A DNA stretch of 20,975 bases, taken from NCBI GenBank assembly GCA_965656195.1, contig CBFHJL010000053.1, forward strand, positions 1 to 20,975, given 5' to 3'. The stretch's first letter is position 1, and every line of letters starts with the position of its first letter. Below, in pieces: positions 14,682 through 20,975 of this stretch. A model generated the notes under the pieces. That model was not told the origin of the DNA. It made no database searches and saw only the letters and a list, made by a program, of their open reading frames with translations. The stretch is from Brumimicrobium sp965656195 (GTDB lineage Bacteria > Bacteroidota > Bacteroidia > Flavobacteriales_D > Crocinitomicaceae). Position numbers and translations under genes: made by a program.

Positions 14682-15109
14682 ACTACCCTCTCAATTCGAA
14701 ATGTCCATTTTAACGTTGGATGAGGTCTAATACTATACCTGATTTTGAATCCATTTATGCTTTTCTGGTGACAAACGAAGAAATCATCATCGTTTGCGCA
14801 TTTCATATTTTGAAGCAAAGGTGATTTTTGAATTTTTTCTATATGTTCTTTTTCTGAACAAAAGATTAAAATAGAGTTTGGGCTATATTCGTTATCAAGA
14901 TTTTGAAAAGTGAATGGTTTACTCAGCGCTTCTCCTAAACCTTCTATTTGAGCATTAAGTGAGTCGTTCCAGGATACTGAAAGACTAATAATACTGTCAA
15001 TAAGTTCTTCATTGGAAATAGAGGCTTCCGTGTTGTTTTTTTTGCTGCCGCAAGCTGCTAGCACTATAACACTAAGAAAAAGTAATGTCACCTTCATCAA
15101 CAAGCGCAT
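14678..15109 (-). CDS. Small lipoprotein of unknown function
   Basis: A 143-residue protein with a lipoprotein signal: MRLLMK, hydrophobic TLLFLSVIVL and lipobox LAAC with Cys20. A second ATG at 15097 (MKVTLL) gives an equally good signal and a shorter overlap. The mature part has helical (SNEELIDSIISLSVSW) and strand segments, and three cysteines after the lipidated one (FCSEKE, KCAND, VCHQKS), so a disulfide is possible. I do not recognise a family. The 5' end overlaps the upstream exonuclease gene by 38 bases, so the two are cotranscribed. The 3' end overlaps the stop of the convergent STAS-like gene by 4 bases. Confidence 0.7.
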   Translation of the reverse strand: MRLLMKVTLLFLSVIVLAACGSKKNNTEASISNEELIDSIISLSVSWNDSLNAQIEGLGEALSKPFTFQNLDNEYSPNSILIFCSEKEHIEKIQKSPLLQNMKCANDDDFFVCHQKSINGFKIRYSIRPHPTLKWTFRIERVV

Positions 15110-15791
15110 CTCCTTTCATTTTTAAAAATAATTGAATCAAAGCTACTACATCTTTTTCGCAATAGACCTTTATTCTTTCTAGATCTTTTTCTTCATAATA
15201 TACCCTGGCAACGTCGGCTCCAGATATGTCATCTTTAGGAGTTGGTATTTTGAAAATATGGCAAAGTAAGGGAAGGGATGTGAAATGCTTGTAATCACCA
15301 AACTTCCAGAGTTCAAGAGTATCTAAATGCTGAACCTCCCATGGTTTTTTACCAGCTATATCAAGTGCAAGTGGTAGCTTTAAACCATTGATCAACATTC
15401 TTCTTGCGATATATGGAAAATCAAATTCTTTACCGTTGTGTCCGCATAGTAGGTGGTATGGTGAGTTGAAGTGGTTATCTAGCATGGTGGCAAATTGTTT
15501 TAATAAAGTTTCTTCATCGTCATGATAGAAGGACTTCATTCTAATTTCTTTACCTGTATGCGTGGTATTGACAAAGCCACAAGAAATGCACACGATTTTA
15601 CCAAATTCAGCAAGAATACCGCCTCGCTCACTAAAGATTTCTTCAACAGTTTTACCATCTTTTTGCTGAAACCTTGTCTTATGATCAAAGAGTTTAGCGG
15701 AGGTCTCGTCAAGATCATCAAAATGATACACTTGGGGTACTGTTTCTATATCTAAAAATAAGATTTTTTCTAGTTGAACTTTGTCTAGCAT
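15072..15791 (-). CDS. 3'-5' exonuclease, PolB-like DEDDy family
   Basis: A 239-residue soluble protein of the predicted PolB-like 3'-5' exonuclease family (RNase H fold). Exo I is FLDIET with Asp14 and Glu16, Exo II is CGHNGKEFDFPYIARR with Asp124 (residues 116-131), and Exo III is VYCEKDVVALIQLF with Tyr210 and Asp214, giving a complete DEDDy set. Middle parts such as LDTLELWKFG and LCHIFKIPTPKDDISG also fit the family. It has no polymerase domain and is a free-standing exonuclease of the usual size, probably in DNA repair or nucleotide processing. The first ATG (15791) is well placed. The gene is upstream of, and overlaps, the small lipoprotein gene. Confidence 0.9.
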   Translation of the reverse strand: MLDKVQLEKILFLDIETVPQVYHFDDLDETSAKLFDHKTRFQQKDGKTVEEIFSERGGILAEFGKIVCISCGFVNTTHTGKEIRMKSFYHDDEETLLKQFATMLDNHFNSPYHLLCGHNGKEFDFPYIARRMLINGLKLPLALDIAGKKPWEVQHLDTLELWKFGDYKHFTSLPLLCHIFKIPTPKDDISGADVARVYYEEKDLERIKVYCEKDVVALIQLFLKMKGDALVDEGDITFS

Positions 15792-15896
15792 ACGTTAGTT
15801 TTTATTCGAAGATAAGTAATTCAGTTTATTCTTTGAACGGGAATTTTATAAATATTATTCGTATCTTTTGATAACTAACCACTTAAAATAATAATA

Positions 15897-16253
15897 ATGA
15901 CCACTAAGGAATTAGGAGATCTCGGAGAACATTTTGCTCTTCAGTATCTCAAGAAAAAAGGCTATCGAGTTCTTGTACAGAACTATCGATTTCAGCGTAA
16001 TGAAGTGGATATAATTTGTGATGAAAATGATTGTATCCTATTTATAGAGGTGAAAACCAGGCAGACTGCTGAAATCGGACCACCATGGAAAGCTGTTACT
16101 CGGAATAAACAAAAGCAAATCATTAAGTGTGCGCACAATTATCTTGTTACGAATTCTATTGAGAAAGAAGCTAGATTTGACATAGTATCAATTGTTCACA
16201 ACGGAAAGGGGACTTTTGTAGAGCACATTGAAGATGCATTTTATCCGATGTAG
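15897..16253 (+). CDS. yraN: YraN family protein (UPF0102)
   Basis: A 118-residue protein of standard family length. It starts with the typical GDLGEHFALQYLKKKGYRVLVQNYR block. The restriction-endonuclease-like active site is visible: Glu11, Asp38 (NEVDII) and Glu51-x-Lys53 (FIEVKTR). It ends with the usual RFDIVSI...VEHIEDAF. YraN proteins are predicted nuclease-fold proteins, often near ribosomal and RNA-modification genes, with no settled function. A short leader separates it from the divergent exonuclease gene. A near-miss -7 (TATCTTTTG, 15862-15870) is present but has one extra T. It heads a plus-strand run of five genes, though the next gene seems to have its own promoter. Confidence 0.92.
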   Translation: MTTKELGDLGEHFALQYLKKKGYRVLVQNYRFQRNEVDIICDENDCILFIEVKTRQTAEIGPPWKAVTRNKQKQIIKCAHNYLVTNSIEKEARFDIVSIVHNGKGTFVEHIEDAFYPM

Positions 16254-16297
16254 TCAGTTTTGAGCAGAGCATCAACTATTTATCAAATGTCTTTCCT

Positions 16298-16305
16298 TAT
16301 CTTTG
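16298..16305 (+). promoter_or_regulatory. -7 element TATCTTTG for the RsuA/RluB-like gene
   Basis: A full match to TAnnTTTG, ending 18 bases before the ATG at 16324. No TTG at the usual -33 distance. The TTG inside this element (16303) is the first in-frame start candidate and is rejected for that reason. Confidence 0.45.
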
Positions 16306-16323
16306 CAGAATATAGGAAGGATC

Positions 16324-17190
16324 ATGAGTAGAGGAAAAAGCGATAACAGAGGAAAAAAAGGAAACGCGTCAAAAGGGAAGTCTCAATTTAAAAAAGGAGA
16401 GTATACTTTGCGTGGCGAAGGAAAGCCTAAAACTGCTGGTCTAGCCAAAAGGAAACGAACTCCTAAAGGAGAGCCTTTGCCGAAGTTTTCTGACAAGATC
16501 AGGTTAAACAAATACTTATCGAATGCGGGGATTTGTTCTAGACGAGAAGCTGACACACTGATTTCGTCAGGAGTTGTTTCAGTAAATGGAGAGTTAGTCA
16601 CAGAGCTAGGATTTAAAGTTTCACCTACCGATACTGTAAAGTATGATGGGATTTCTATCAATCCTGAAAAGAAAAGATATGTCCTTTTGAATAAGCCAAA
16701 AGGATTTTCAATCATGTCCATGGGTAAGGATGGTGCTGTAAATCTGATCAAGAAATCATGTAAGGAAAATATCTTTCCTGTAGGTAAGCTTGAAAAGGCT
16801 GCATCTGGACTTATATTGTATACGAATGATACAGATATGGAAAAGAAATTGACGCATCCAAAGTTTAAAGCTGCTCAACTTTTCCATGTTACATTGGATA
16901 AAATTGTTCAGCCTGAGGATCTTGAACAACTTGTTACTGGACTTTATATTGACGATCATATGTTTAGTGCTGAACAGGCTAGCTTTATAGATGGTAAGTC
17001 ACATAGAGAAGTTGGAGTTGCTATTTTGTCAAGCAAGAGTAATACCGTGAAGTTATTATTCGGGAAGATGGGGTACGAAATAGTCCAGCTAGATCGATTA
17101 GAATTTGCCGGTCTAACCAAGAAAGATTTGCCAAGAGGAAATTATAGACATTTAGATGAAAAAGAAGTAGGTTTTCTTAAAATGAGTTAG
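16324..17190 (+). CDS. RsuA/RluB-family protein with degenerate pseudouridine synthase motifs
   Basis: 288 residues from ATG 16324, which is preceded by GGAAGG. The first 55 residues are Lys/Arg/Gly-rich and probably disordered and RNA-binding. An S4 domain follows (about 59-105, IRLNKYLSNAGICSRREADTLI). The RsuA/RluB catalytic domain starts at YVLLNKPKGF (119-128). The catalytic motif, normally GRLD, is GKLE (154-157), so the nucleophilic Asp is Glu157. The normally conserved Tyr of the YxV motif is Phe187 (LFHVTL). The usual GRNRQVRRM block is SKSNTVKLL. Yet the C-terminal FAGLTKKDLPRGNYRHL and EKEVGFLKM block is well kept. The protein should still bind rRNA, while isomerase activity is doubtful. 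It is followed 5 bases later by a lipoprotein gene. Confidence 0.88.
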   Translation: MSRGKSDNRGKKGNASKGKSQFKKGEYTLRGEGKPKTAGLAKRKRTPKGEPLPKFSDKIRLNKYLSNAGICSRREADTLISSGVVSVNGELVTELGFKVSPTDTVKYDGISINPEKKRYVLLNKPKGFSIMSMGKDGAVNLIKKSCKENIFPVGKLEKAASGLILYTNDTDMEKKLTHPKFKAAQLFHVTLDKIVQPEDLEQLVTGLYIDDHMFSAEQASFIDGKSHREVGVAILSSKSNTVKLLFGKMGYEIVQLDRLEFAGLTKKDLPRGNYRHLDEKEVGFLKMS

Positions 17191-17195
17191 TTTTT

Positions 17196-17924
17196 ATGAA
17201 GAGTTTAAGCATTTTTATTCTTACGTTATTCGCATCGGTTATGGTCTCGTGTTCTAGTAGTCTGGATGAATCAAATAAGTCTCAATCAAATTTACAAGAT
17301 TACTTTTTCCCTAGCGATAGCTTAGACCCTTACATCTATGTATATGCCGAAGAAAGTAACCCATTGGATGAGAAGATTTATCGCGTTTATAAACTAAATA
17401 CACCTGATGTTGAACATTTAATTGTAGAACGATATAATCCAAACTTTCGAATCACTGAAGGTTACACATATGATTTAAAAAATAATCTTGAAGTCGACGA
17501 TCATATGGTGGTAGATGCTCAAGGTAAAAAACGAAAGGCTACACTAACTGCGTCTTCCTGGTATCCTGTGGCGGAGGAAGAGTCTTCACTATTTATCTCA
17601 GATTTTCCTGCTCACATTGACTCGTTAGTTGGTGTTTACAAATCGAAGAAGACATTTGTAGGGCGCGAAAAATATGAGATTTTTAATAGTGAAACTGAAG
17701 CTATTGAATTGAAAGATGAAGTAACTCTTTCTTTTGTTAGTCCAACAACTAGAAAGGGAAGTTCGAATTCTTTAGTTTTTAATAGGGTCTACGCGAAAGG
17801 TTTTGGTTTGACTGAATGGTTTACGGAAGACAAGAAGATTCACTATAAATTGAAGCGTATACTATCAAATGATTGGTGGAAAGAACATGCTCAAGGACCT
17901 GCTGTTAGAGCTATTGCTGAATAG
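17196..17924 (+). CDS. Lipoprotein of unknown function
   Basis: A 242-residue protein. A signal peptide (MKSLSIFILTLFASVM) ends in the lipobox MVSC with Cys19, followed by a Ser/Asn/Asp-rich tether. The mature domain has many strands (DPYIYVYAEES, DEKIYRVYKLN, HLIVERYNP), a mid part with FISDFPAHIDSLVGVYKSKKTF, and a C-terminal FNRVYAKGFGLTEWFTED segment. That last pattern resembles proteins that track a substrate's breakdown or conversion, but I recognise no named domain. The gene starts 5 bases after the RsuA/RluB-like gene, so the two are likely cotranscribed. It is expected to be anchored in the outer or inner membrane, facing the periplasm. Confidence 0.75.
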   Translation: MKSLSIFILTLFASVMVSCSSSLDESNKSQSNLQDYFFPSDSLDPYIYVYAEESNPLDEKIYRVYKLNTPDVEHLIVERYNPNFRITEGYTYDLKNNLEVDDHMVVDAQGKKRKATLTASSWYPVAEEESSLFISDFPAHIDSLVGVYKSKKTFVGREKYEIFNSETEAIELKDEVTLSFVSPTTRKGSSNSLVFNRVYAKGFGLTEWFTEDKKIHYKLKRILSNDWWKEHAQGPAVRAIAE

Positions 17925-17967
17925 GCATAGTATTTGTTGCAAAGTCGATGCGTTTAAATGCTAGAAC

Positions 17968-18348
17968 ATGAATATTTTAATTACGTCTATACTTAGTTTA
18001 TTTTTTGTTATTTCCTCTATAATGTCTATTCCTTTTGATGATATTGAAAAGGCATTCGAGTCAGGTGATGCAGATAGGATTATGACTTTGGGAAAATCTA
18101 AAGTGCTCATCTCAATAGAGGGGAAGGAAGGAGTTTATAGCAAGTCACAAGGTACGCTTGTACTCAAGAATTTTTTCAAAAAACACGTTCCAAAATCATT
18201 TGATTTTGATTTTAAAGGAAAAGAGACTGGGGCAACTTCATTCGCGGTTGGTAAGTACTACTCGGACAAGATTTTTCGTGTAAGTATAAAAATGAAGAAG
18301 CAAAAGGAAGAGTTTGCCATTGAATCTATTGCAATAGCTGAGAGTTAA
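17968..18348 (+). CDS. DUF4783 family protein, exported
   Basis: A 126-residue protein with a signal peptide (MNILITSILSLFFVISSIMS, then IPFDDIEKAF). The mature domain of about 105 residues starts with a helix (FDDIEKAFESGDADRIMTL) and continues with strands, VLISIEGKEGVYSKSQG and the helix LVLKNFFKKHVP, then FDFDFKGKETGATSFAVGKYYS and FRVSIKMKK. This matches DUF4783 proteins of Bacteroidota, small and probably NTF2-like. The function is unknown. Its stop overlaps the rlmH start by one base (TAATG), so the two genes are coupled. Confidence 0.8.
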   Translation: MNILITSILSLFFVISSIMSIPFDDIEKAFESGDADRIMTLGKSKVLISIEGKEGVYSKSQGTLVLKNFFKKHVPKSFDFDFKGKETGATSFAVGKYYSDKIFRVSIKMKKQKEEFAIESIAIAES

Positions 18349-18821
18349 TGAAAGTTAAACTTATAGTTGTTGGAAAAACTAAGAAGTCATTTTTGACTGA
18401 AGGGGAGAAAGAATATCAAAAACGTCTAACGCGTTATTTAAATCTGGAGTTAATCGAAATACCAGATGTTAAGAATGCCAAAAAACGAACAGAAGAAGAA
18501 ATCAAACGGGAAGAGTCCAAAGCAATTCTGTCAAAGCTTGTTTCTTCAGACTATGTGTCTCTGTTAGATGAGAAAGGAAAGGAATTCACCTCCGTTAAGT
18601 TCGCTAAACATTTGGAACGGCACTTTATCCATGGAGGACAAACGTTGGTTTTTGTTGTAGGTGGTCCGTACGGCTTCCATAAAGATGTTTATGATAGATC
18701 AAATGAAAAGATAGCGCTAAGTCAAATGACATTCTCACATCAAATGGTAAGGTTGTTCTTTGTAGAGCAATTGTATAGGGCAATGACTATTTTAAAAGGA
18801 GAGCCTTATCACCATCAATAG
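18348..18821 (+). CDS. rlmH: 23S rRNA (pseudouridine1915-N3)-methyltransferase RlmH
   Basis: A 157-residue SPOUT methyltransferase, matching the usual 155-160. It starts MKVKLIVVGKTKKSFLTEGEKEY and has the SAM-binding knot with FVVGGPYGF (102-110). His131 (SHQMVRLFFVEQLYRAM) and the C-terminal KGEPYHH tail lie in the active site. RlmH acts as a dimer on assembled 70S ribosomes, methylating pseudouridine 1915 in helix 69. The start ATG overlaps the stop of the DUF4783 gene. The stop lies 6 bases from the convergent lipoprotein gene. Confidence 0.97.
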   Translation: MKVKLIVVGKTKKSFLTEGEKEYQKRLTRYLNLELIEIPDVKNAKKRTEEEIKREESKAILSKLVSSDYVSLLDEKGKEFTSVKFAKHLERHFIHGGQTLVFVVGGPYGFHKDVYDRSNEKIALSQMTFSHQMVRLFFVEQLYRAMTILKGEPYHHQ

Positions 18822-18827
18822 TAATTG

Positions 18828-19217
18828 TTAATATTTATAGTAGGATACACTATCTATAGATAATTCCCAAACTCCATCGTTATTAATGAAAGGTTCCCTG
18901 TCTATCCGATAAATATTTTGAACGGAATTACCTATTTGTAAGCCTTGATTAGCTCTATTGTACTTGGCTTTTCCTTGCTGATAGTATAGACAGGCTTCAA
19001 ATGGGTCATTTTCATTACATAGCAGTCCAAACGCGCTATTATCGCCATTGACATTGAGGTAATTTCTAATCGAATCACCTGCTTGAGGAGAGAAGTATAC
19101 TTGTGTTCTCCATTGACCTCTAAAATCTTCATTGTACTTCTCTAGTTCTTTCACACTGCAACTTGAGAAGTAGGTCAAGACGGAAATCAAAAGAAGAAGA
19201 GTTGTTTTAGAAGACAT
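18828..19217 (-). CDS. Small lipoprotein of unknown function
   Basis: A 129-residue protein with a signal peptide (MSSKTTLLLLISVLTYF) and lipobox FSSC with Cys20. The mature part is a small beta-rich domain: FRGQWRTQVYFSPQAGDSIRNYLNV, then two cysteines (LLCNENDPFEAC) that may pair, and NIYRIDREPFINNDGVWELSIDSVSYYKY at the end. The FRGxW...VYFSP start and final WELSIDSVSY pattern suggest a lipocalin-like fold as in many Bacteroidota lipoproteins, but this is inference. It stands alone on the minus strand, convergent with rlmH and downstream of the rplU-rpmA terminator. Confidence 0.7.
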   Translation of the reverse strand: MSSKTTLLLLISVLTYFSSCSVKELEKYNEDFRGQWRTQVYFSPQAGDSIRNYLNVNGDNSAFGLLCNENDPFEACLYYQQGKAKYNRANQGLQIGNSVQNIYRIDREPFINNDGVWELSIDSVSYYKY

Positions 19218-19256
19218 ATTAAAATATTTAGGTTTGAATTTACAAAAAATATGATC

Positions 19257-19285
19257 AAAAAAAAGCCACTCGCTAGAGTGGCTTT
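19257..19285 (-). terminator. Rho-independent terminator of the rplU-rpmA operon
   Basis: A perfect 10-bp stem (AAAGCCACTC at 19262-19271 and GAGTGGCTTT at 19276-19285) with loop GCTA. On the minus strand it is followed by eight T (19264-19257). It lies about 20 bases beyond the rpmA stop, so it is a strong, well-placed terminator. Confidence 0.9.
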
Positions 19286-19306
19286 AGATATTATGTTGTA
19301 AAGTTC

Positions 19307-19579
19307 TTATGCTTCTGCAGTTTCCTCGAAAGGAACTATAGAAACAAATGAACGATTATTCTTCTTTTTTCTAAACTCAACAACTCCGTCAGTTAAAGCG
19401 TAAAGCGTATCATCTTTACCTCTACCTACGTTAAGTCCTGGGTGGTGCTTAGTTCCACGCTGACGAACGATGATGTTACCAGCGATAGCTGCCTGACCAC
19501 CAAAGATTTTTACTCCAAGGCGTTTACTTTCTGACTCTCTACCGTTTTTCGAACTTCCGACTCCTTTTTTATGTGCCAT
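19307..19579 (-). CDS. rpmA: 50S ribosomal protein bL27
   Basis: A 90-residue protein with the family's MAHKKGVGSSKNGRESESKRLGVK start, and GTKHHPGLNVGRGKDDTLYAL in the middle. The N-terminus begins directly with MAHKKG, without the cleaved prosequence seen in Firmicutes. bL27 reaches into the peptidyl-transferase centre of the large subunit. It follows rplU by 38 bases on the same strand and shares the operon and terminator. Confidence 0.98.
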   Translation of the reverse strand: MAHKKGVGSSKNGRESESKRLGVKIFGGQAAIAGNIIVRQRGTKHHPGLNVGRGKDDTLYALTDGVVEFRKKKNNRSFVSIVPFEETAEA

Positions 19580-19617
19580 CGTATTAAATTTTTTGTGTTA
19601 AAGTAACTTTAACTTGA

Positions 19618-19929
19618 TTAAGCTTTAATTCCTGTGATCGACAATTCAGTTAAATACTGACGGTGTCCATTTTTCTTTTGGTAACCTTTTCTTCGTTTCT
19701 TTTTGAAGACGATCACTTTATCTCCTTTCAGGTGACGTTCTACTTTCGCAGAAACTTTTGCACCTTCTATAGCCGGGGCGCCAACGTTAACTTTCCCTTT
19801 GTCATCCATCAACAGAACACGATCGAAATCTACTTTCGCTCCTTCTTTCGCATCTAAACGGTTAACAAATACACGTTGATCTTTTTCAACCTTAAATTGT
19901 TGCCCTGCTATCTCTACAATTGCGTACAT
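19618..19929 (-). CDS. rplU: 50S ribosomal protein bL21
   Basis: A 103-residue protein of standard length: MYAIVEIAGQQFKVEKDQRVFVNRL at the start, then VNVGAPAIEGAKVSAKVERHLKGDKVIVFKKKRRKGYQKKNGHRQ with the basic rRNA-binding stretch and the LTELSITGI tail. It is a 23S rRNA-binding protein of the large subunit. First gene of the conserved rplU-rpmA pair. A -7 element lies 41 bases upstream of its ATG. Confidence 0.98.
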   Translation of the reverse strand: MYAIVEIAGQQFKVEKDQRVFVNRLDAKEGAKVDFDRVLLMDDKGKVNVGAPAIEGAKVSAKVERHLKGDKVIVFKKKRRKGYQKKNGHRQYLTELSITGIKA

Positions 19930-19970
19930 AGCGTTTATTATTAGTTAATATTTTTCCAAAAATTGGACTG

Positions 19971-19978
19971 CAAATGTA
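19971..19978 (-). promoter_or_regulatory. -7 element TACATTTG for rplU-rpmA
   Basis: On the minus strand the bases read TACATTTG, a full match to TAnnTTTG, 41 bases upstream of the rplU ATG. This leaves a leader of about 35 bases. No TTG was found at the usual distance upstream. Confidence 0.5.
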
Positions 19979-20009
19979 ATAAATTATTTATTGAACTCCA
20001 TAATAGAAC

Positions 20010-20927
20010 TCATTTATTTGCTCGTTTTATTTTTGGCCACGCATTAGCGATAAAGACACCAACTAAAATCACGAGCATAGATATGATCTGTAAACTGCTG
20101 ATTTGCTCATTATCTATGAATCCGATTACGACCGCTACAATAGGAATAAAGTAAGTTACGCTGCTCGCAAATAAGGCGGAACTTCTTTGGATCAAATGAT
20201 TAAAGATCCATACTGCGATAGCTGTTCCTACTATGGCTAAAATACCAATGTATACTAGTGCTTTTGAGGCGTGAGGGTTCGTTTCTACTGTTTCAGGTAC
20301 ATTAAAAACAAAGAACAATATGAGTGCAGGTAAAAACGACAAGGAGAAAGCCGTGGATGTCACAGAAAGTGGCTTTAAATGCCCTAAATTGTGTCTGATA
20401 ATATTGACGCTCGATGCATAGCAAAGGGTAGCGCAAATAACAGCTAAAACATGGTACCACTCTCCGGATGTATCCACAACAGCGACTCCATTAACGAGAC
20501 CAACAATTCCTATCGTTCCCAAAATAACTCCGATTACTTGAAGTTTCAATAGCTTTTGGCTGAAAAGAATAGCTCCTATTATTAATGTAAAAATAGGGAC
20601 ACAGCTATTCAGCATACCGGCATAACCTGAAGATATTCCTGTTTCTGCGAATGTAAAAAGGAAAGCAGGGAAGAAATTCCCTAGGAAGGCTACTCCCATT
20701 ATACTCCAAAAGACTTTTTTATTCTTCAACACAGAAAGTCGCCGAATTCCAATAGGAAGAAAAACTGTTGCTGCAAGAAGCATTCTCAAAGTACCTACTT
20801 GGTTACTGCTGAAAATAGCATCTCCAGTTTCTTTATCAATCATTCCTCTCTTCATCAAGATGAAGGAGCTTCCCCAAACTAGGGCCAGTAAAAGTAACAT
20901 GCCCCAATTTTTTAACTCTTCTTTCAT
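20010..20927 (-). CDS. EamA/DMT family transporter
   Basis: A 305-residue inner membrane protein of the drug/metabolite transporter superfamily. Two EamA repeats can be seen, about 8-140 and 155-295, each with five hydrophobic helices. The first starts NWGMLLLLALVWGSSFILMKRG, and each repeat ends in a typical helix pair (RSSALFASSVTYFIPIVAVVIGF). The Lys/Arg-rich C-terminus (PKIKRANK) is cytoplasmic. These proteins move amino acids, metabolites or drugs out of the cell, and the substrate cannot be predicted. The start is ATG 20927; the in-frame TTG at 20936 overlaps the -7 element. It runs in the same direction as rplU-rpmA, which have their own promoter signal in the 80-base gap. Confidence 0.92.
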   Translation of the reverse strand: MKEELKNWGMLLLLALVWGSSFILMKRGMIDKETGDAIFSSNQVGTLRMLLAATVFLPIGIRRLSVLKNKKVFWSIMGVAFLGNFFPAFLFTFAETGISSGYAGMLNSCVPIFTLIIGAILFSQKLLKLQVIGVILGTIGIVGLVNGVAVVDTSGEWYHVLAVICATLCYASSVNIIRHNLGHLKPLSVTSTAFSLSFLPALILFFVFNVPETVETNPHASKALVYIGILAIVGTAIAVWIFNHLIQRSSALFASSVTYFIPIVAVVIGFIDNEQISSLQIISMLVILVGVFIANAWPKIKRANK

Positions 20928-20933
20928 AGTCCG

Positions 20934-20941
20934 CAAAAATA
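20934..20941 (-). promoter_or_regulatory. -7 element TATTTTTG for the EamA transporter gene
   Basis: On the minus strand the bases read TATTTTTG, a full match to TAnnTTTG, ending 6 bases before the ATG at 20927. The -33 region lies close to the window edge and shows no TTG. The transcript would be nearly leaderless. Confidence 0.4.
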
Positions 20942-20975
20942 CACTTTGTTTAGCGGCTCCTTAGAAAAAAATAAC

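Noticed and set aside
15862..15870. Promoter for yraN based on TATCTTTTG
   Set aside because: It has one base too many compared with TAnnTTTG, and the nearest TTG is 25 bases away, so it was not called.
16303..16323. TTG start adding 7 residues to the RsuA/RluB-like protein
   Set aside because: The TTG is part of the -7 element TATCTTTG, whereas ATG 16324 has GGAAGG just upstream.
1..20975. CRISPR array, tRNA, insertion sequence or prophage
   Set aside because: No regularly spaced repeats, cloverleaf sequences, transposase or phage genes were seen on either strand.

Overview
The window is chromosomal DNA from a member of the Bacteroidota, most likely a marine Flavobacteriales lineage of Cryomorphaceae/Crocinitomicaceae type. 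The evidence is low-GC DNA, secreted proteins ending in type IX secretion (T9SS) sorting domains (one type A, one gliding-motility type B), SprB-type and PKD repeats, many small lipoproteins, and promoters that fit the Bacteroidota TTG-N19-22-TAnnTTTG pattern rather than the sigma70 pattern. A run of 98 N at 5569-5666 marks an assembly gap, so this is a draft or metagenome-derived scaffold. No tRNA, rRNA, CRISPR array, insertion sequence or phage gene was seen.

Layout. 1-536 is the 3' end of a SprB-repeat T9SS protein, followed by two terminators. 676-1266 (-) is an acidic lipoprotein. 1608-4475 (+) is a 955-residue PKD-repeat protein with a T9SS type B C-terminus, preceded by a promoter and two dyads. 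4487-7144 (-) carries an SDR oxidoreductase, a gapped outer-membrane-like protein and a sterol desaturase-family di-iron membrane enzyme. 7297-8058 (+) is a secreted S1/P1 nuclease. 8055-13210 (-) is a tightly packed four-gene operon, TetR regulator > ABC exporter > HlyD-type adaptor > TolC-type outer membrane channel. 13345-14681 (+) is a SpoIIE-type phosphatase overlapping a STAS-like small protein. 14678-15791 (-) is a PolB-like 3'-5' exonuclease with an overlapping lipoprotein gene. 15897-18821 (+) runs yraN, an RsuA/RluB-family protein, a lipoprotein, a DUF4783 protein and rlmH. 18828-19217 (-) is a lipoprotein. 19307-19929 (-) is rplU-rpmA with a terminator. 20010-20927 (-) is an EamA/DMT transporter.

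How the parts work together. The TetR-ABC-HlyD-TolC operon would build one trans-envelope export route. A perfect 8-bp dyad sits inside its promoter, between the -33 and -7 elements, which suggests autorepression. The exporter's nucleotide-binding domain has a normal Walker A but has lost the signature motif, the Walker B acidic pair and the H-loop histidine. The RsuA/RluB-like protein has likewise lost the residues of all three catalytic motifs while keeping its S4 domain and C-terminal block. These two degenerate 'enzymes', and the SpoIIE/STAS-like pair, are the most interesting contents. The rest looks like ordinary flavobacterial core and surface-protein gene content.
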